Under the pieces are notes generated by a model that did no database searches, was not told where the DNA came from, and saw only the letters and a list, made by a program, of their open reading frames with translations. From NCBI RefSeq assembly GCF_023195885.1, contig NZ_JALPKO010000001.1, positions 310,001 through 374,000 on the forward strand: a stretch of 64,000 nucleotides of DNA, read 5' to 3'. Below are positions 15,132 to 24,665 of the stretch, one piece after another; within the stretch, counting starts at the first letter, position 1; each line of letters opens with the position of its first letter. The translations under genes were made by a program, and so were the position numbers. Origin of the DNA: Methylonatrum kenyense. Lineage in GTDB: Bacteria > Pseudomonadota > Gammaproteobacteria > Nitrococcales > Aquisalimonadaceae.

Positions 15132-18100
15132 GGGGCGATCCGTTGCCGGGCAGCCTTCTCGGCCTGGTATTCCTCGATGGTGAGGTTGCGCAGCATCGAC
15201 TCCCGCCCTTCCACGTTGTGTACAAAGCCGACGCTGGCCACAAACGGCTCGATGATGTGGATCTTCTGCAGCGGCGTGACGACCAGCAGTTGCAGGTTGA
15301 GCCGACGGAACAGTTCAAGCCCGTAGCGGGCGGATTCGTCCGAGCCACGGCCGAAGGCCTCGTCGATCACCACGAAGCGGAACGACCGCGAGCGGGTCTC
15401 GCCCCATTCCAGCCCGAACTGGTAGGCGAGGCTCGCCGCCAGCACGGTATAGGCGAGCTTTTCCTTCTGCCCGCCGGACTTGCCGCCGGAGTCGGTGTAG
15501 TGCTCATACTCGCTGTCGTCCTCGCGCCAGCGCTCGGAGGCCGAAAACACGAACCAGTTGCGCACGTCGGTCACCTTGCGGGTCCAGCGCCGGTCCAGCT
15601 CCGTGGTGCCGTCACGGCCGCGAAAGCGCTCGATGATGGCCTTTACCTGCAGGAACTTGGCCTCGGAGTACTGATCGCCGTCAGAGCCGGTGACCGCGCC
15701 TTCCGTGCAGGCGCGCAGGCTCTGCTGGAAATCGCGGATTTCCGGGTCGGTCGCGGTTTCCGCCAGCAGGGTGATGTAGCGGTTGTCGTTGTAGTCGATC
15801 TCGCGCAGGGAGCGGTTGATGGTGCCGATGCGCTCGACAATGGCCTGGCGCTCGCGATGCAGGCGGCTCTGGAACGCCGCCACCTCGCGGATGGTGTTTT
15901 CGTTCAGCAGTTCCTTGAAGCGGGCCTCGAAGCGGGGCAGATCATCGGCCTGGAGCTGATCCAGCATGGTACGGTAGTCGCCGGCCGACTCGATGCTGAC
16001 ATCCACCTCCTGGCTGTCCAGCGGCCAGGCATCCTGGTAGCGGCGCATGGCGTCGATGATGCGGTCGCGCAGGTCCTTCAGGCGGCGGTCGACGGCGTCG
16101 ATAGCGCGCTGCAGCCAGTCCCGCATGTCCTTTTCCCGGTTGTCGCAGGACTCCACCGTGAGGGTGTGCTCGCCCAGGGCCTTGTCGCGCATCACGGCGA
16201 GGCGGGGGAAGTAGCGCTGTTGCGCCGTCTCGGGTGTTGCCGCCAGCAGGGTGCGGCAGTCCTGCTGCTGCGCCTCGGCCTGCTCCCGCTTCAGCTCGAC
16301 GGTGCTGCGCTGGCCGTAGGCGTCACGCTCCTCGGTCTCCGTGGCGGCAATCGCGTCTTCCAGTTCGCGCAGTTGCCCCTCCAGCGCCCGCAGCACGTCG
16401 GACCCCTCGGCCAGTTCCCGGTATTCCCGGTTCAGGGCCTCGATGTCCGCCGCCAGCAGCCGCCAGTCCAGGGCCTGAAAATCCCGGAACAGGGACAGCT
16501 CCTGGATGCTGTCGCGGCGGGTGTCCTGATCGCGCTGTTCCTGCTGCCACTGGCTGATGCGCCCGGCGATGTCGTGCATGCGCCGGGCGATGCCCTCGGC
16601 ATACGCTTCAAGGGCAGCGATCTTGGCCTCGTTACTCCAGCCGAGCACATAGCGCGCACGGTCGTCGATGCGGTGGCGGTCGTCCTTCTCGTGGCGACCG
16701 CCGCCGGCCTTGATCTGCCCGGCGCGGGTAATGGCGCGCTTCTCCCGGCGGAACTGCTGCAAATCGGTGCAGCAGGCATAGTCGAAGCGGCGAGCGAGCT
16801 CCTGCTCCAGCCAGCCGTAGAAGGCTGACTCCGGACGCACCGCCAGCTTGCGCACCAGCGATTGCGGCTGCAGTTGCGGCGGCGGGGCGTCGCGGGCTTC
16901 GCGCACCCGGTAGTACACTAGGCGGCCGCGCAGGTGGGTGCGGTCGACCCACTCGGCCACCCGGGCGTAGTGGTCGTCGGGCACCAGCAGCGACAGGCCG
17001 ACGTTGTGCAGCACCCGCTCGATGGCGCCTTCCCAGTCGCGCTCATCATCCCGCACCTGCAGCAGCTCACCGACGAAAGGCACCGCCTCGGCGGGGACAT
17101 CCAGCGCCTGGCAGAGCGCCTCGCGGATGGCGAGCATGGCCGCGGGAATGTTCGACCGGCGGCCGCGAAGGGACTCCAGCTCGGTCTCCAGTTCTTGATG
17201 ACGGCCCTTCTGCTGGTGCAGATCCACGCTGGCTTCGGTAATGAGACTCTGCAGCTCGCCACGCGCCGCCTCAGTGGCCTCGCGGGCCCGGCCGAGGGCC
17301 TCGCGATTGGCCTGGAATGCGTCAACGCTGGTTGCGTCGGGCAGGTCCAGACCATGAGCCAGCGCCCGGTAGCGCTCGGCCTGGGCCCGTCGCTCGGCCT
17401 TTTCCCGCTCCTTGCGCTCGCGCTCGGCCTTGATGCGTTCGAGCCGGTCGCCGCCGTTGTCGGCAATGGCCTGCTTCAATTCGTCGCGTTGGGCGCGTTG
17501 CTCGGTGAGCCGGGCGCTCAGGCCCTGGATGCGCTGCTGCAGGCGTTCATGTTCATCACGCAGATTGTCCAGCCGCCGCGCCAGCAGTTCGCTCTTTAAC
17601 AGGGCAAACCAGGGCCGCAGGGCCTCGCGGCAGTGGCGTAGCTCGTCGGCGCGGCTGGCCCGCTGGTCGTGCTCGTCGGCGTCGCGCACCAGGGGCGCAA
17701 GCTGTTCCACCTGCGCCTTCGCCTTCAGCACGGCCTCGTGGGCCCGGTTGAGGTCATCGAAGTGGCGGATCAGCCCGTCGATGCGCTCCTCCACCGGGAA
17801 GGCCTCCAGCATGTGACCGCGCACGAACTCGGTGAGATTGCCTACCGACTTCATCGACACCGTCTGGTTGAACAGCTCCAGCGCCTGGTCGTTGTCGATA
17901 CCGAAGCGGCGTCGGAAAGCGCCACCGTAGGGGGGAAAGGTGTCATGCAATTCCACGTGGGGCAGCTCACGCAGGCGTTTGCGCAGGGTGGCGAGATCGC
18001 TGCCGAAGTTGGCGAAGTGCTCGGCGATGTTCAATTCGCGGTCCGCCACCAGGAAAAACCGCGCCGGCTGCCCCTGGGCATCCTTCACCCAGAACACCTG

Positions 18101-18505
18101 CGCCAGGGTGACATCCTGGGCGAAGCCTTCGTTGTGGAAGTGCCCGAGTATGACGGAATAGCTGCTGTGGTCGCGCAGCCCCACGGGCTTGCTGGCAAGC
18201 CCCGTATCGCTGCGCTCGGACTTGTAATAGCCCAGCACGTAGGAGCGCAGGCTGCGCTCCCTGGCCTCGGCACCGGCGGCCTTGTTGTAGGTGATGCGCT
18301 GGGCCGGCACCAGCAGCGTGGTAACGGCATCCACCAAGGTGGACTTGCCCGAGCCGATGTCGCCGGTGAGCAGGCAGTTGTCGCCCCCGGGCCGCAGCGA
18401 CCAGACACGGTTGTGAAACGTGCCCCAGTTGTACACCTCGAGGCGATCCAGGCGAAAGCCGGTGCGCTCGTCGGAGGCGGCGAATTCCAGCCCTTGCAGG
18501 TCCAT
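15128..18505 (-). CDS. jetC: Wadjet SMC-like ATPase JetC
   Basis: The 1125-residue SMC/MukB-like protein has Walker [10 protein letters not shown] at 48-56. Long charged coiled-coil arms (about 240-480 and 640-900, for example [20 protein letters not shown]) flank a hinge-like middle. Near the C-terminus are the signature [13 protein letters not shown] and Walker [18 protein letters not shown]. It is the motor that extrudes DNA loops with JetA (kleisin) and JetB (KITE). Length is typical. It starts 2 bases after jetB. Confidence 0.93.
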   Translation of the reverse strand: MDLQGLEFAASDERTGFRLDRLEVYNWGTFHNRVWSLRPGGDNCLLTGDIGSGKSTLVDAVTTLLVPAQRITYNKAAGAEARERSLRSYVLGYYKSERSDTGLASKPVGLRDHSSYSVILGHFHNEGFAQDVTLAQVFWVKDAQGQPARFFLVADRELNIAEHFANFGSDLATLRKRLRELPHVELHDTFPPYGGAFRRRFGIDNDQALELFNQTVSMKSVGNLTEFVRGHMLEAFPVEERIDGLIRHFDDLNRAHEAVLKAKAQVEQLAPLVRDADEHDQRASRADELRHCREALRPWFALLKSELLARRLDNLRDEHERLQQRIQGLSARLTEQRAQRDELKQAIADNGGDRLERIKAERERKEREKAERRAQAERYRALAHGLDLPDATSVDAFQANREALGRAREATEAARGELQSLITEASVDLHQQKGRHQELETELESLRGRRSNIPAAMLAIREALCQALDVPAEAVPFVGELLQVRDDERDWEGAIERVLHNVGLSLLVPDDHYARVAEWVDRTHLRGRLVYYRVREARDAPPPQLQPQSLVRKLAVRPESAFYGWLEQELARRFDYACCTDLQQFRREKRAITRAGQIKAGGGRHEKDDRHRIDDRARYVLGWSNEAKIAALEAYAEGIARRMHDIAGRISQWQQEQRDQDTRRDSIQELSLFRDFQALDWRLLAADIEALNREYRELAEGSDVLRALEGQLRELEDAIAATETEERDAYGQRSTVELKREQAEAQQQDCRTLLAATPETAQQRYFPRLAVMRDKALGEHTLTVESCDNREKDMRDWLQRAIDAVDRRLKDLRDRIIDAMRRYQDAWPLDSQEVDVSIESAGDYRTMLDQLQADDLPRFEARFKELLNENTIREVAAFQSRLHRERQAIVERIGTINRSLREIDYNDNRYITLLAETATDPEIRDFQQSLRACTEGAVTGSDGDQYSEAKFLQVKAIIERFRGRDGTTELDRRWTRKVTDVRNWFVFSASERWREDDSEYEHYTDSGGKSGGQKEKLAYTVLAASLAYQFGLEWGETRSRSFRFVVIDEAFGRGSDESARYGLELFRRLNLQLLVVTPLQKIHIIEPFVASVGFVHNVEGRESMLRNLTIEEYQAEKAARQRIAP

Positions 18506-18507
18506 GC

Positions 18508-19101
18508 TCAGCCCTCCGCCCCGGTGGCGCTGTCAGCGTGCTCGCGGTAGTCCGCCAGGCGCTGGTCGAACTCAGCCAGCCACTGGGCATCGACATAGCC
18601 CTTGATGATACGGCGGACCTCGTAGTGGTTGTCCTGCCCGCGCAGGCGGCGCAGGAAGCCGAGCTCGACCACCTTGTTGATGTCGGCGTGCACCCGATCC
18701 ACCAGCTTGGCCTCGTTGGCGCCGGCGGGCAGAAAGACACGGATCAGCTCCACGATCTGCTCCCGCGACAGGATCAGCCGCGGATCACCGCCGCCGGCAT
18801 CGTGCTCCACCAGCTTCTTGCGCAGCAGGGCCAGCAGCAGGCTGACGGGGTAGCTGAGCTGCCGGCGCGGCACCAGCCGGGGCAGCTCCGGCTCGCCCTC
18901 CGCGGGCGCGCGCTGACGCAGGCAGGCATGGCCCTCGGCCTCGTCCAGCAGCAGCTCCAGCCCCAACACGGCCACGTGATCCCGCACCCGGGCCTGGTGG
19001 TCGTGTAGCACCTGCCAGTAGCGGGGGTTCTGGTCCTTGTACAGCACACCCTTGAACAGGGTGATCAGCATGGCGGAGAACGCGCCTTCCTCTTCACTCA
19101 T
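18508..19101 (-). CDS. jetB: Wadjet KITE-like subunit JetB (DUF4194)
   Basis: Start at ATG 19101 ([20 protein letters not shown]), 4 bases after the jetA stop, giving 197 residues. The frame is open further upstream but only in antisense-like sequence over jetA. DUF4194 features include [12 protein letters not shown], a winged-helix-like [20 protein letters not shown] segment, and an acidic middle. In Wadjet and Mks systems this subunit binds the kleisin JetA and helps load DNA. Confidence 0.9.
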   Translation of the reverse strand: MSEEEGAFSAMLITLFKGVLYKDQNPRYWQVLHDHQARVRDHVAVLGLELLLDEAEGHACLRQRAPAEGEPELPRLVPRRQLSYPVSLLLALLRKKLVEHDAGGGDPRLILSREQIVELIRVFLPAGANEAKLVDRVHADINKVVELGFLRRLRGQDNHYEVRRIIKGYVDAQWLAEFDQRLADYREHADSATGAEG

Positions 19102-19105
19102 GGGC

Positions 19106-20542
19106 TCAACGACTGAATATGACCCGGGGTAGCGTGGCGCTGCGGGGAACGCCCTGGCGATCGTGCCAGTATACGGTCTGCTGGTCGCTTTCATCGATGA
19201 CGCTGCGATGGTCGTCCGCCGCCAGGGCGAGATAGGCCACCAGCTCGGCCAGCCCCTGCTCCAGCGGATGCTGTTCAAGCAACCCGCTCAGACTCACCTG
19301 CTCGCGGGTCTGCAAGGCCTGGCGGATGCGCGCCTGCAGCAGGGCGCGATCCACAAAGGCCTGCTCGAACAGCGCACCGGCGTCGCCGTCGGCCTCGCCC
19401 TCCTCCAGCACCTGCTGGGCGATGTGCGGCGTCATCGGCGGGCTGTAGAGCGGCCGCTCCATGGGCAGTTCCACCCGGGGCGCGGGCTCATCAAGACGCA
19501 TGGCCAGATCCCGGGGTGGTGATTCCCGAAGCGCCAGCGCATGCTGCTCCAGGTCGCGGATCAGGCCCATGATGCGGCGGTTCTCAAGCCAGGCCTGGTC
19601 GTCGATATAGCGGCGCAACTGCTCCGAGAGCCGCGCCACCACCCGCTGTGTGTGTTCACCGGCGGCCAGCCAATCGTAGTGGATACGGCCCAGGGCCGGG
19701 TCGGGGTCGAGTTCGGCCACCGGGGCCAGGGCCAGGGTGCGCGCCAGCAACTCGCTCAGCTCCTCCTGCCGGGAGGGAGACATGAGCAAATCCCAGAAGG
19801 CGCGGAAGCTGCGGCCCTGGTCGGAGTCGGCAATGCGGTCATGCTCGCCGAACACCTGGTCGAGCACATCGCCCTTGCCGCCCTCCCAGGTGGCCACCTG
19901 CTCGCGCACCTGGCGGTCCAGCCTGCGGAAATTCGCCTCCACCTGGCGGAAGTCGCCCAACAGCCCGCGCGCCGTGTCGGCCATCTGCAGAAAACGCTCG
20001 CGCAGACGGGTGGGGTCCATCAGGTTCAGATGGCCGGCGCGCACATCCTCGATCTCGCGCTCGATGGCTTCGCGCCGGGTTTCCAGGTCGCGCAGACGGG
20101 CTTCCGGGTCGGTCTCGGCGCCGTCCACGATCTGTTGCAGCAAATCGAACACCAGCGTGAGGCGCGATTCGGCGCCAATGAAGTGGGGCTGCTCAAGCCC
20201 GGTCAACCAACGGATGGCCTGCTCGGTGGCGGGGGTGAGATCGAAGTGGGGCTCGTCGCTGTGCTGCGGATAATACTTACGCAACCAACCGCGCTCGTTA
20301 GCGGCCCAGTCCGCTAGGTATTCGCAGGCAGCGCGCGGGAAAACAGCCGCATCTACCTGAATCCGCAAGGTGTAGAGGTAATCTTCCAGCGCGTTTTCGA
20401 GTTCTGACGCGGGGAGGGCACGTGCGTTCGGTTTGACAAAGCAACGGTGGAAAAACGCAATAATCATCGGGGCATTGTCAGCTTGTAATAGCCGCCAACC
20501 CGGATGCAACCGACGTAAACTTTGGAGGCTCTTAAACTCCAT
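19106..20542 (-). CDS. jetA: Wadjet kleisin-like subunit JetA (DUF3375)
   Basis: Start at ATG 20542 (MEFKSLQSLRRLHPGWRLLQ), with AGG 7-9 bases upstream, giving 478 residues. It matches DUF3375: the N-terminal LHPGWRLLQADNAPMIIAFF, a helical middle with RETREAIEREIED-like charged helices, and the C-terminal RSVIDESDQQTVYW and LPRVIFSR. It links the two heads of JetC. The gene order jetA-jetB-jetC-jetD is that of type I Wadjet. It lies 63 bases after the WYL gene. Confidence 0.92.
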   Translation of the reverse strand: MEFKSLQSLRRLHPGWRLLQADNAPMIIAFFHRCFVKPNARALPASELENALEDYLYTLRIQVDAAVFPRAACEYLADWAANERGWLRKYYPQHSDEPHFDLTPATEQAIRWLTGLEQPHFIGAESRLTLVFDLLQQIVDGAETDPEARLRDLETRREAIEREIEDVRAGHLNLMDPTRLRERFLQMADTARGLLGDFRQVEANFRRLDRQVREQVATWEGGKGDVLDQVFGEHDRIADSDQGRSFRAFWDLLMSPSRQEELSELLARTLALAPVAELDPDPALGRIHYDWLAAGEHTQRVVARLSEQLRRYIDDQAWLENRRIMGLIRDLEQHALALRESPPRDLAMRLDEPAPRVELPMERPLYSPPMTPHIAQQVLEEGEADGDAGALFEQAFVDRALLQARIRQALQTREQVSLSGLLEQHPLEQGLAELVAYLALAADDHRSVIDESDQQTVYWHDRQGVPRSATLPRVIFSR

Positions 20543-20605
20543 AAAACCTGCCCGATTTACCCTGCAGTCGTTGAATGTGCTGCCACAAACCACCAATAAA
20601 TATAG

Positions 20606-21598
20606 TCAGCCGTTATAGCGAGCCGCCGCCTGCGTCAGGGTGTCCGCCACCCACTGCCGGAGTGCGGCGGGCTCCAGCACCTCAACCTGCTCACCGAAAC
20701 CGAGCAGCCACCAGCCGAGCTGATTGGTGTGCAGCAGGCGGGCCGAGATCTGCACCCAGCCATCGCCATCCGGTTCGATGCGCTGATCCTCGCTCAGCGG
20801 CGATTCGGCCAGGTGTTTGGCCGGCTCGGCGGCCATGCGGATGCGGAGCTGGATGGGGCCCTCGGGAAAATCCAGCGGCTGCTGCTCGAGGTAGTCCCCG
20901 GCCGAAAATCCGGGCAATGGGGTCAGCGGAGTGTCCAGTAACTCGGGATTGCGCATGCGGTGCAGCACCAGATGCAGCACATCGTCATAGTCCTCCAGCG
21001 TCGCCAAGAGGTAGATCACCCCTTCGCGAAGCACGACGGCCCGCGGACTGACCAGCCGGCGGTGCCAACCGTGGTCACTGCGGCGCTGATAATCGACGCG
21101 GAACTGCCGTTCGCGCAATAAGGCCTCGTAGACAACGGCCAGCACCTCCTGGGGGACCTCCGGCGCAAGCAGGCGTTGACCGCGATGCTGGACATGAACC
21201 TTCTCCGGCCAGCCGGCCACCACGGCCGGGGCCTCGCTCAACACACGGGCTGCCTGATCGAAATGCGGTTGCAAGGCCTCCAGCGTACTCGGCGCCATCA
21301 ACGGCGTCAGAAACCGCCTGGCCAGCGAGAAGCTGAGCGCCGTCTGCGGATCCATGCCGGGAATGTCCATGACCGAGGCGTCCTCGGACCAGCACCAGCC
21401 ATATGGTCGATTGCGCTCGTCCGAGCGCAGCGGAAAGAGCGAACCGGAAAGTTTCTGCAAATCCCGCTGGATGGTGCGCTCGGTGACCTCGTAGCCCTGG
21501 GCGTTCAACCGGCTCGCGAGGTCCTGGACGCTGATCTTGCGCGGCGCCCGGGGGATCAACTGCAGCATCGTCCAGTGACGCAGCATGGTGTCAGCCAT
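20606..21598 (-). CDS. WYL-domain transcriptional regulator
   Basis: The 330-residue protein has an N-terminal HTH (LASRLNAQGYEVTERTIQRD, about 27-46), then a WYL domain around 150-240 (FRVDYQRRSDHGWHRRLVSP and a WYL-like VIYLLATL), and a C-terminal WCX-type extension. WYL regulators sense ligands such as single-stranded DNA or nucleotides and often control phage-defence genes. It lies upstream of jetA on the same strand and probably co-transcribes with jetABCD. The palindrome at 21723-21737 is in its upstream region and is shared with five other sites near 1-8 kb, so I infer it is the regulator of that set. Confidence 0.88.
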   Translation of the reverse strand: MADTMLRHWTMLQLIPRAPRKISVQDLASRLNAQGYEVTERTIQRDLQKLSGSLFPLRSDERNRPYGWCWSEDASVMDIPGMDPQTALSFSLARRFLTPLMAPSTLEALQPHFDQAARVLSEAPAVVAGWPEKVHVQHRGQRLLAPEVPQEVLAVVYEALLRERQFRVDYQRRSDHGWHRRLVSPRAVVLREGVIYLLATLEDYDDVLHLVLHRMRNPELLDTPLTPLPGFSAGDYLEQQPLDFPEGPIQLRIRMAAEPAKHLAESPLSEDQRIEPDGDGWVQISARLLHTNQLGWWLLGFGEQVEVLEPAALRQWVADTLTQAAARYNG

Positions 21599-21705
21599 AA
21601 TCAGGTGTCCTGCCTGTTGCCTGTCGTGCCTCCCCGCAGCCTGCCGGCTCGTAACGGCGAAAACCAGTCCAAGGACGCTCAGCCAGGGCTAAGCGACTGC
21701 CTGAC

Positions 21706-21753
21706 ACCATCAGGTGTGGCTGCGACAGACCCCGTCGCGACACCGGGGATACT
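21706..21753. promoter_or_regulatory. Palindromic WYL-type promoter element between the WYL gene and the Cys-rich gene
   Basis: CGACAG-ACC-CCGTCG lies at 21723-21737. On the plus strand GATACT follows after 10 bp (21748-21753), before the GGGAGG ribosome site and the ATG at 21774. On the minus strand GATGGT follows after 11 bp (21711-21706), 108 bases before the WYL start, so autoregulation is possible. Confidence 0.6.
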
Positions 21754-21773
21754 GGTAGCAGGGAGGTAACGCC

Positions 21774-22388
21774 ATGTCCGAACCATCATCGTCATCAAGA
21801 CGATCCGGAATTTCTGCTCGGGACTCGTTCCGGGACGTTCCATACGCCTTGCTGGTGCTGACCCTATTGCTGTGGAACGGGTCAGCTTTTGGCGGATCGC
21901 CAGAACATGTGGCCAACTCGCCTGGCACGTCCCCGGCGGTGGAACACTCGTCGGAAACCCTGCTGGTCACGGGCGGACGGTGCTACAGCAACGTGGAATG
22001 CGGCGGTGGCGTGTGCCGGTCGGGGCAATGCACGACGGCGGGCGGGCGCTGTTATTCCAACGCAGAATGTGCGGGTGGCACCTGTCGCAGCGGTGTCTGC
22101 ACCAGTGCCGGTGGCCGTTGCTACAGCAATAGCGAATGCCCGGGCGGCATCTGCCGTTCCGGTAGCTGCACCACGGCCGGCGCCCGCTGCTATTCGGACA
22201 GCGAATGCGCCGGCGGACGCTGCCGGTCCGGGCAATGCACAACCGCTGGCGGTCCATGCTACGCCAACAGCGAATGCGGCGGCGGCGTCTGCCGCAGCGG
22301 CCAATGCACGACGGCGGGCGGTAGGTGCTATGCGGACGCGGAGTGCCCGAACGGCCGCTGCCGCTCGGGACGTTGCACGTCTCGTTGA
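21774..22388 (+). CDS. Exported cysteine-rich repeat protein
   Basis: The 204-residue protein has a signal or anchor segment (YALLVLTLLLWNGSAFG, about 24-40). A 26-residue linker leads to six tandem 23-residue repeats of form GGRCYSNxECxGGxCRSGxC plus TTA, each with four Cys. The 24 Cys are spaced C-x5-C-x4-C-x4-C, and no other domain is present. The repeats probably form small disulfide or metal-bound modules in the periplasm or outside the cell, similar in spacing to Dickkopf-like or EB-type Cys modules; that comparison is loose. The ATG is preceded by GGGAGG, and the palindromic promoter is 36 bases upstream. Its place in the regulon is unexplained. Confidence 0.7.
   Translation: MSEPSSSSRRSGISARDSFRDVPYALLVLTLLLWNGSAFGGSPEHVANSPGTSPAVEHSSETLLVTGGRCYSNVECGGGVCRSGQCTTAGGRCYSNAECAGGTCRSGVCTSAGGRCYSNSECPGGICRSGSCTTAGARCYSDSECAGGRCRSGQCTTAGGPCYANSECGGGVCRSGQCTTAGGRCYADAECPNGRCRSGRCTSR
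21972..22385 (+). repeat. Six tandem 69-bp coding repeats
   Basis: Each unit encodes one 23-residue four-Cys module. Units diverge mainly at the third codon position and in the variable residues around the Cys, indicating selection on the protein. Confidence 0.85.
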
Positions 22389-22469
22389 CCGCCTCCCCGG
22401 ACGCTGCACAATCCGTTAGGTCTCAACGCAGGACTCAGAGCCCCGTCGATACCGACGCCCACCGCGGAT

Positions 22470-22712
22470 TCAGCGCATCACAAAAAGCACCAGCCCCGGC
22501 ACCAGGTTCAACAGAAAGATGCCTAGCTTGTAGCCCGCCATGCTGCCGTAATGGATGGCGTCGAATTGTGAGCGGCTCAGTGCGAACCATCGACCGTGGA
22601 ATCTGAACATCCAGTCATGGGCCAGGGCAAAGATCAGAAACCACCAAAGCAGCACGCCGTAATTGACCAGTGCACTCCAAAGCAACAGATCGCGCAGGAC
22701 TTCGGCGGTCAT
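22470..22712 (-). CDS. DUF6868-like small membrane protein
   Basis: The 80-residue protein has two hydrophobic spans: LLWSALVNYGVLLWWFLIFA (about 10-29) and YGSMAGYKLGIFLLNLVPGL (about 55-74). The charged DWMFRFHGRWF linker lies between them. This matches small DUF6868-type inner-membrane proteins. It stands alone, convergent with the Cys-rich gene; function unknown. Confidence 0.7.
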   Translation of the reverse strand: MTAEVLRDLLLWSALVNYGVLLWWFLIFALAHDWMFRFHGRWFALSRSQFDAIHYGSMAGYKLGIFLLNLVPGLVLFVMR

Positions 22713-22776
22713 GGTTTTCCTCCTCTTGCGCGTTCCGGAAGTGTTATCCAGCGTAGCGAAGCCGAGACGCTACCGC

Positions 22777-23856
22777 TCAGGCGGCAGCGGGGCCGCTATC
22801 ACTGCGCGGGGTGTCGGCAGCGGGCGGGCGAAACATGCGCCGGTAGTCACGCGGAGCGACGCCGGTGCGGCGCCGGAACAACTGACGGAAGAACGAGGCA
22901 TCCTCGTAGCCGACGGCGGCACTGATGGCATCGACCGCCATCGACGATTGCTCCAGCAACTCCTTGGCACGCTCGACACGCAGGTCCTGCAGGCGGCCGG
23001 TGAGGCTGCTTCCGGTGGCGGCCCGGAAGCGGCGCTTGAGGGTTCGCACGGGAATACCCGCGTCGCGGACCGCGGTGGCCAACACCTCCGGCTCCGCATG
23101 GTGGGCTTGCAGGAAATCCTCGACGCGGCGAATCACGGCATCACCATGAGGGCTGTGCCGCACTAGCGGGGTGTATGGCAGTTGGCCCTCGTCATGCCAT
23201 TTCAGGAGATAGACCTTGGCAATGCGCAGGGCCTCGGCCGGGCTGATGTGTCGGGCGATGATGTGCAAGGCCAGGTCATGCCAGGACGTGGTGCCACCGG
23301 CGGTGACAACCCGTCCCGCCGGATCGGCGAATGCCAGGCTGGGCTCGGGGCGAAAACGGATGCGCGGATACTGCTGGCGAAACAGGTCCGCATAGCCCCA
23401 GTGCGAGGTGGCGTCACAGCCATCGAGCAGACCCGTTTCCGCCAGCAGAATGGCGCCGGAACAGGCCGAGTACAGGTGGGCGCCGCGACGGTGGCTACGG
23501 CGCAGCCAGTCAACGATTTCCGGGTGGCGTCCGGTCAGGGATGCGTCGGGTTCGAGCCAGACCTCCGGGACGATGATGAGATCGGCGACCGGGTCATCAC
23601 GCACGCTGGCGCTGGGCCGCACCGGAATGTCGTTGCCGCAGGCAAAAGGCTCCAGCGACGTTGCGACGATGCCGGGCCGAAGCACCGCGGGCCGTGGTTG
23701 CTCGCGCAGCAATGTCTGCCAGAGGCCGCCGGCAGCCGACAACACATCAAGCAACCCGTACAGGGCCGAGCCGGCAGTCTCGGGAACGGCTACCAGCAGG
23801 ACCCGCAGGGCGCGACCCGACTGCTGGGGCATGGCATCGCCCTCATTTCGTGGCAC
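22777..23856 (-). CDS. GlxA-type AraC family transcriptional regulator
   Basis: Up to 359 residues; an ATG at 23832 (MPQQSGRALRVLL) is an alternative start. The N-terminal DJ-1/PfpI-like amidotransferase domain includes the nucleophile-elbow-like YSACSGAILLAETGLL near residues 131-146. The C-terminal AraC domain has two HTHs, with RAKELLEQSSMAVDAISAAV and YEDASFFRQLFRRRTGVAP. This layout is that of GlxA/ArgR-like regulators that respond to small metabolites. It is divergent from the OsmC gene at 23977, which it may control (inference). Confidence 0.9.
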   Translation of the reverse strand: MPRNEGDAMPQQSGRALRVLLVAVPETAGSALYGLLDVLSAAGGLWQTLLREQPRPAVLRPGIVATSLEPFACGNDIPVRPSASVRDDPVADLIIVPEVWLEPDASLTGRHPEIVDWLRRSHRRGAHLYSACSGAILLAETGLLDGCDATSHWGYADLFRQQYPRIRFRPEPSLAFADPAGRVVTAGGTTSWHDLALHIIARHISPAEALRIAKVYLLKWHDEGQLPYTPLVRHSPHGDAVIRRVEDFLQAHHAEPEVLATAVRDAGIPVRTLKRRFRAATGSSLTGRLQDLRVERAKELLEQSSMAVDAISAAVGYEDASFFRQLFRRRTGVAPRDYRRMFRPPAADTPRSDSGPAAA

Positions 23857-23976
23857 GAAGGCCCCGTTTGCGGCCCCTGCGCCGCTTACCCGCCCCGGCG
23901 CACGGGCCTAACGTGATCCCTGTCATCCAGACGAAACCGCGCGGATGACCCTGGAAACCAGCCGAGGATCACGACC

Positions 23977-24549
23977 ATGAACACCCAGACTGAAGCAGTC
24001 GCAACCACCAACCATGTCAACGGCGTCGACGTCATGGCGCTCAGCGACACCATCCAGGCCGTCCGGCAGGATCCGGGGCTCGCCGAGTTCCGCTTCCGGG
24101 CCAGCAACCGCTGGATCGACTGCGGCCACAACCGCTCCACCGTCCAGGCCTTCCACGGCTGCCGGCAGGAAGACGGCAGTCGGGACGGACCATTCGTGCT
24201 GGACGCCGACGAACCGGCCGTCCTGCTTGGCAAGGACAATGGCGCCAACCCGGTCGAGTACGTCCTGCACGCCCTCGCCGCCTGCCTGACCACAAGTATC
24301 GTCTATCACGCCGCCGCGCGCGGGATCGCGATTCGGGGCGTGGAGTCCCGCCTGGAGGGGGAGCTGGACCTACAGGGATTTCTGGGGCTGTCGGATACGG
24401 TGCGGCCGGGTTACCGGAAGGTCCGGGTCGACATGCGTGTCGCCAGTGACGCACCGGCCGACACCCTGCGCGAGCTGGCCCGCTTCTCGCCGGTGTACGA
24501 CATCGTGTCGAAATCGGTTCCGGTGGAGCTGACCGTGTCCTGCGAATGA
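23977..24549 (+). CDS. OsmC family peroxiredoxin-like protein
   Basis: The 190-residue OsmC/Ohr-fold protein has the conserved LGKDNGANPVEYVLHALAAC segment with the Cys in AACLTTSIVYHAA (about 111). A second Cys is in the C-terminal SCE but is not the usual one. The SPVYDIVSKSVPVEL block near the end is typical. OsmC proteins reduce organic hydroperoxides or detoxify small thiol-reactive compounds. The divergent regulator at 22777 may control it. Confidence 0.85.
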   Translation: MNTQTEAVATTNHVNGVDVMALSDTIQAVRQDPGLAEFRFRASNRWIDCGHNRSTVQAFHGCRQEDGSRDGPFVLDADEPAVLLGKDNGANPVEYVLHALAACLTTSIVYHAAARGIAIRGVESRLEGELDLQGFLGLSDTVRPGYRKVRVDMRVASDAPADTLRELARFSPVYDIVSKSVPVELTVSCE

Positions 24550-24665
24550 GCAGTGCGAAGGAGAAACGGCCGCTGGTACCCGTGGATCGGGTACCGGCGG
24601 CCAAGCTTCCAGGCCCATTATTCGTTACGCTGATTACCGTCATAGACCGTGCCGGGCGGAATCAT

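Noticed and set aside
21972-22385. Regular 69-bp repeats as a possible CRISPR array or tandem satellite
   Set aside because: The frame is preserved throughout, the period is a multiple of three with no spacers, and the units encode a conserved Cys pattern.
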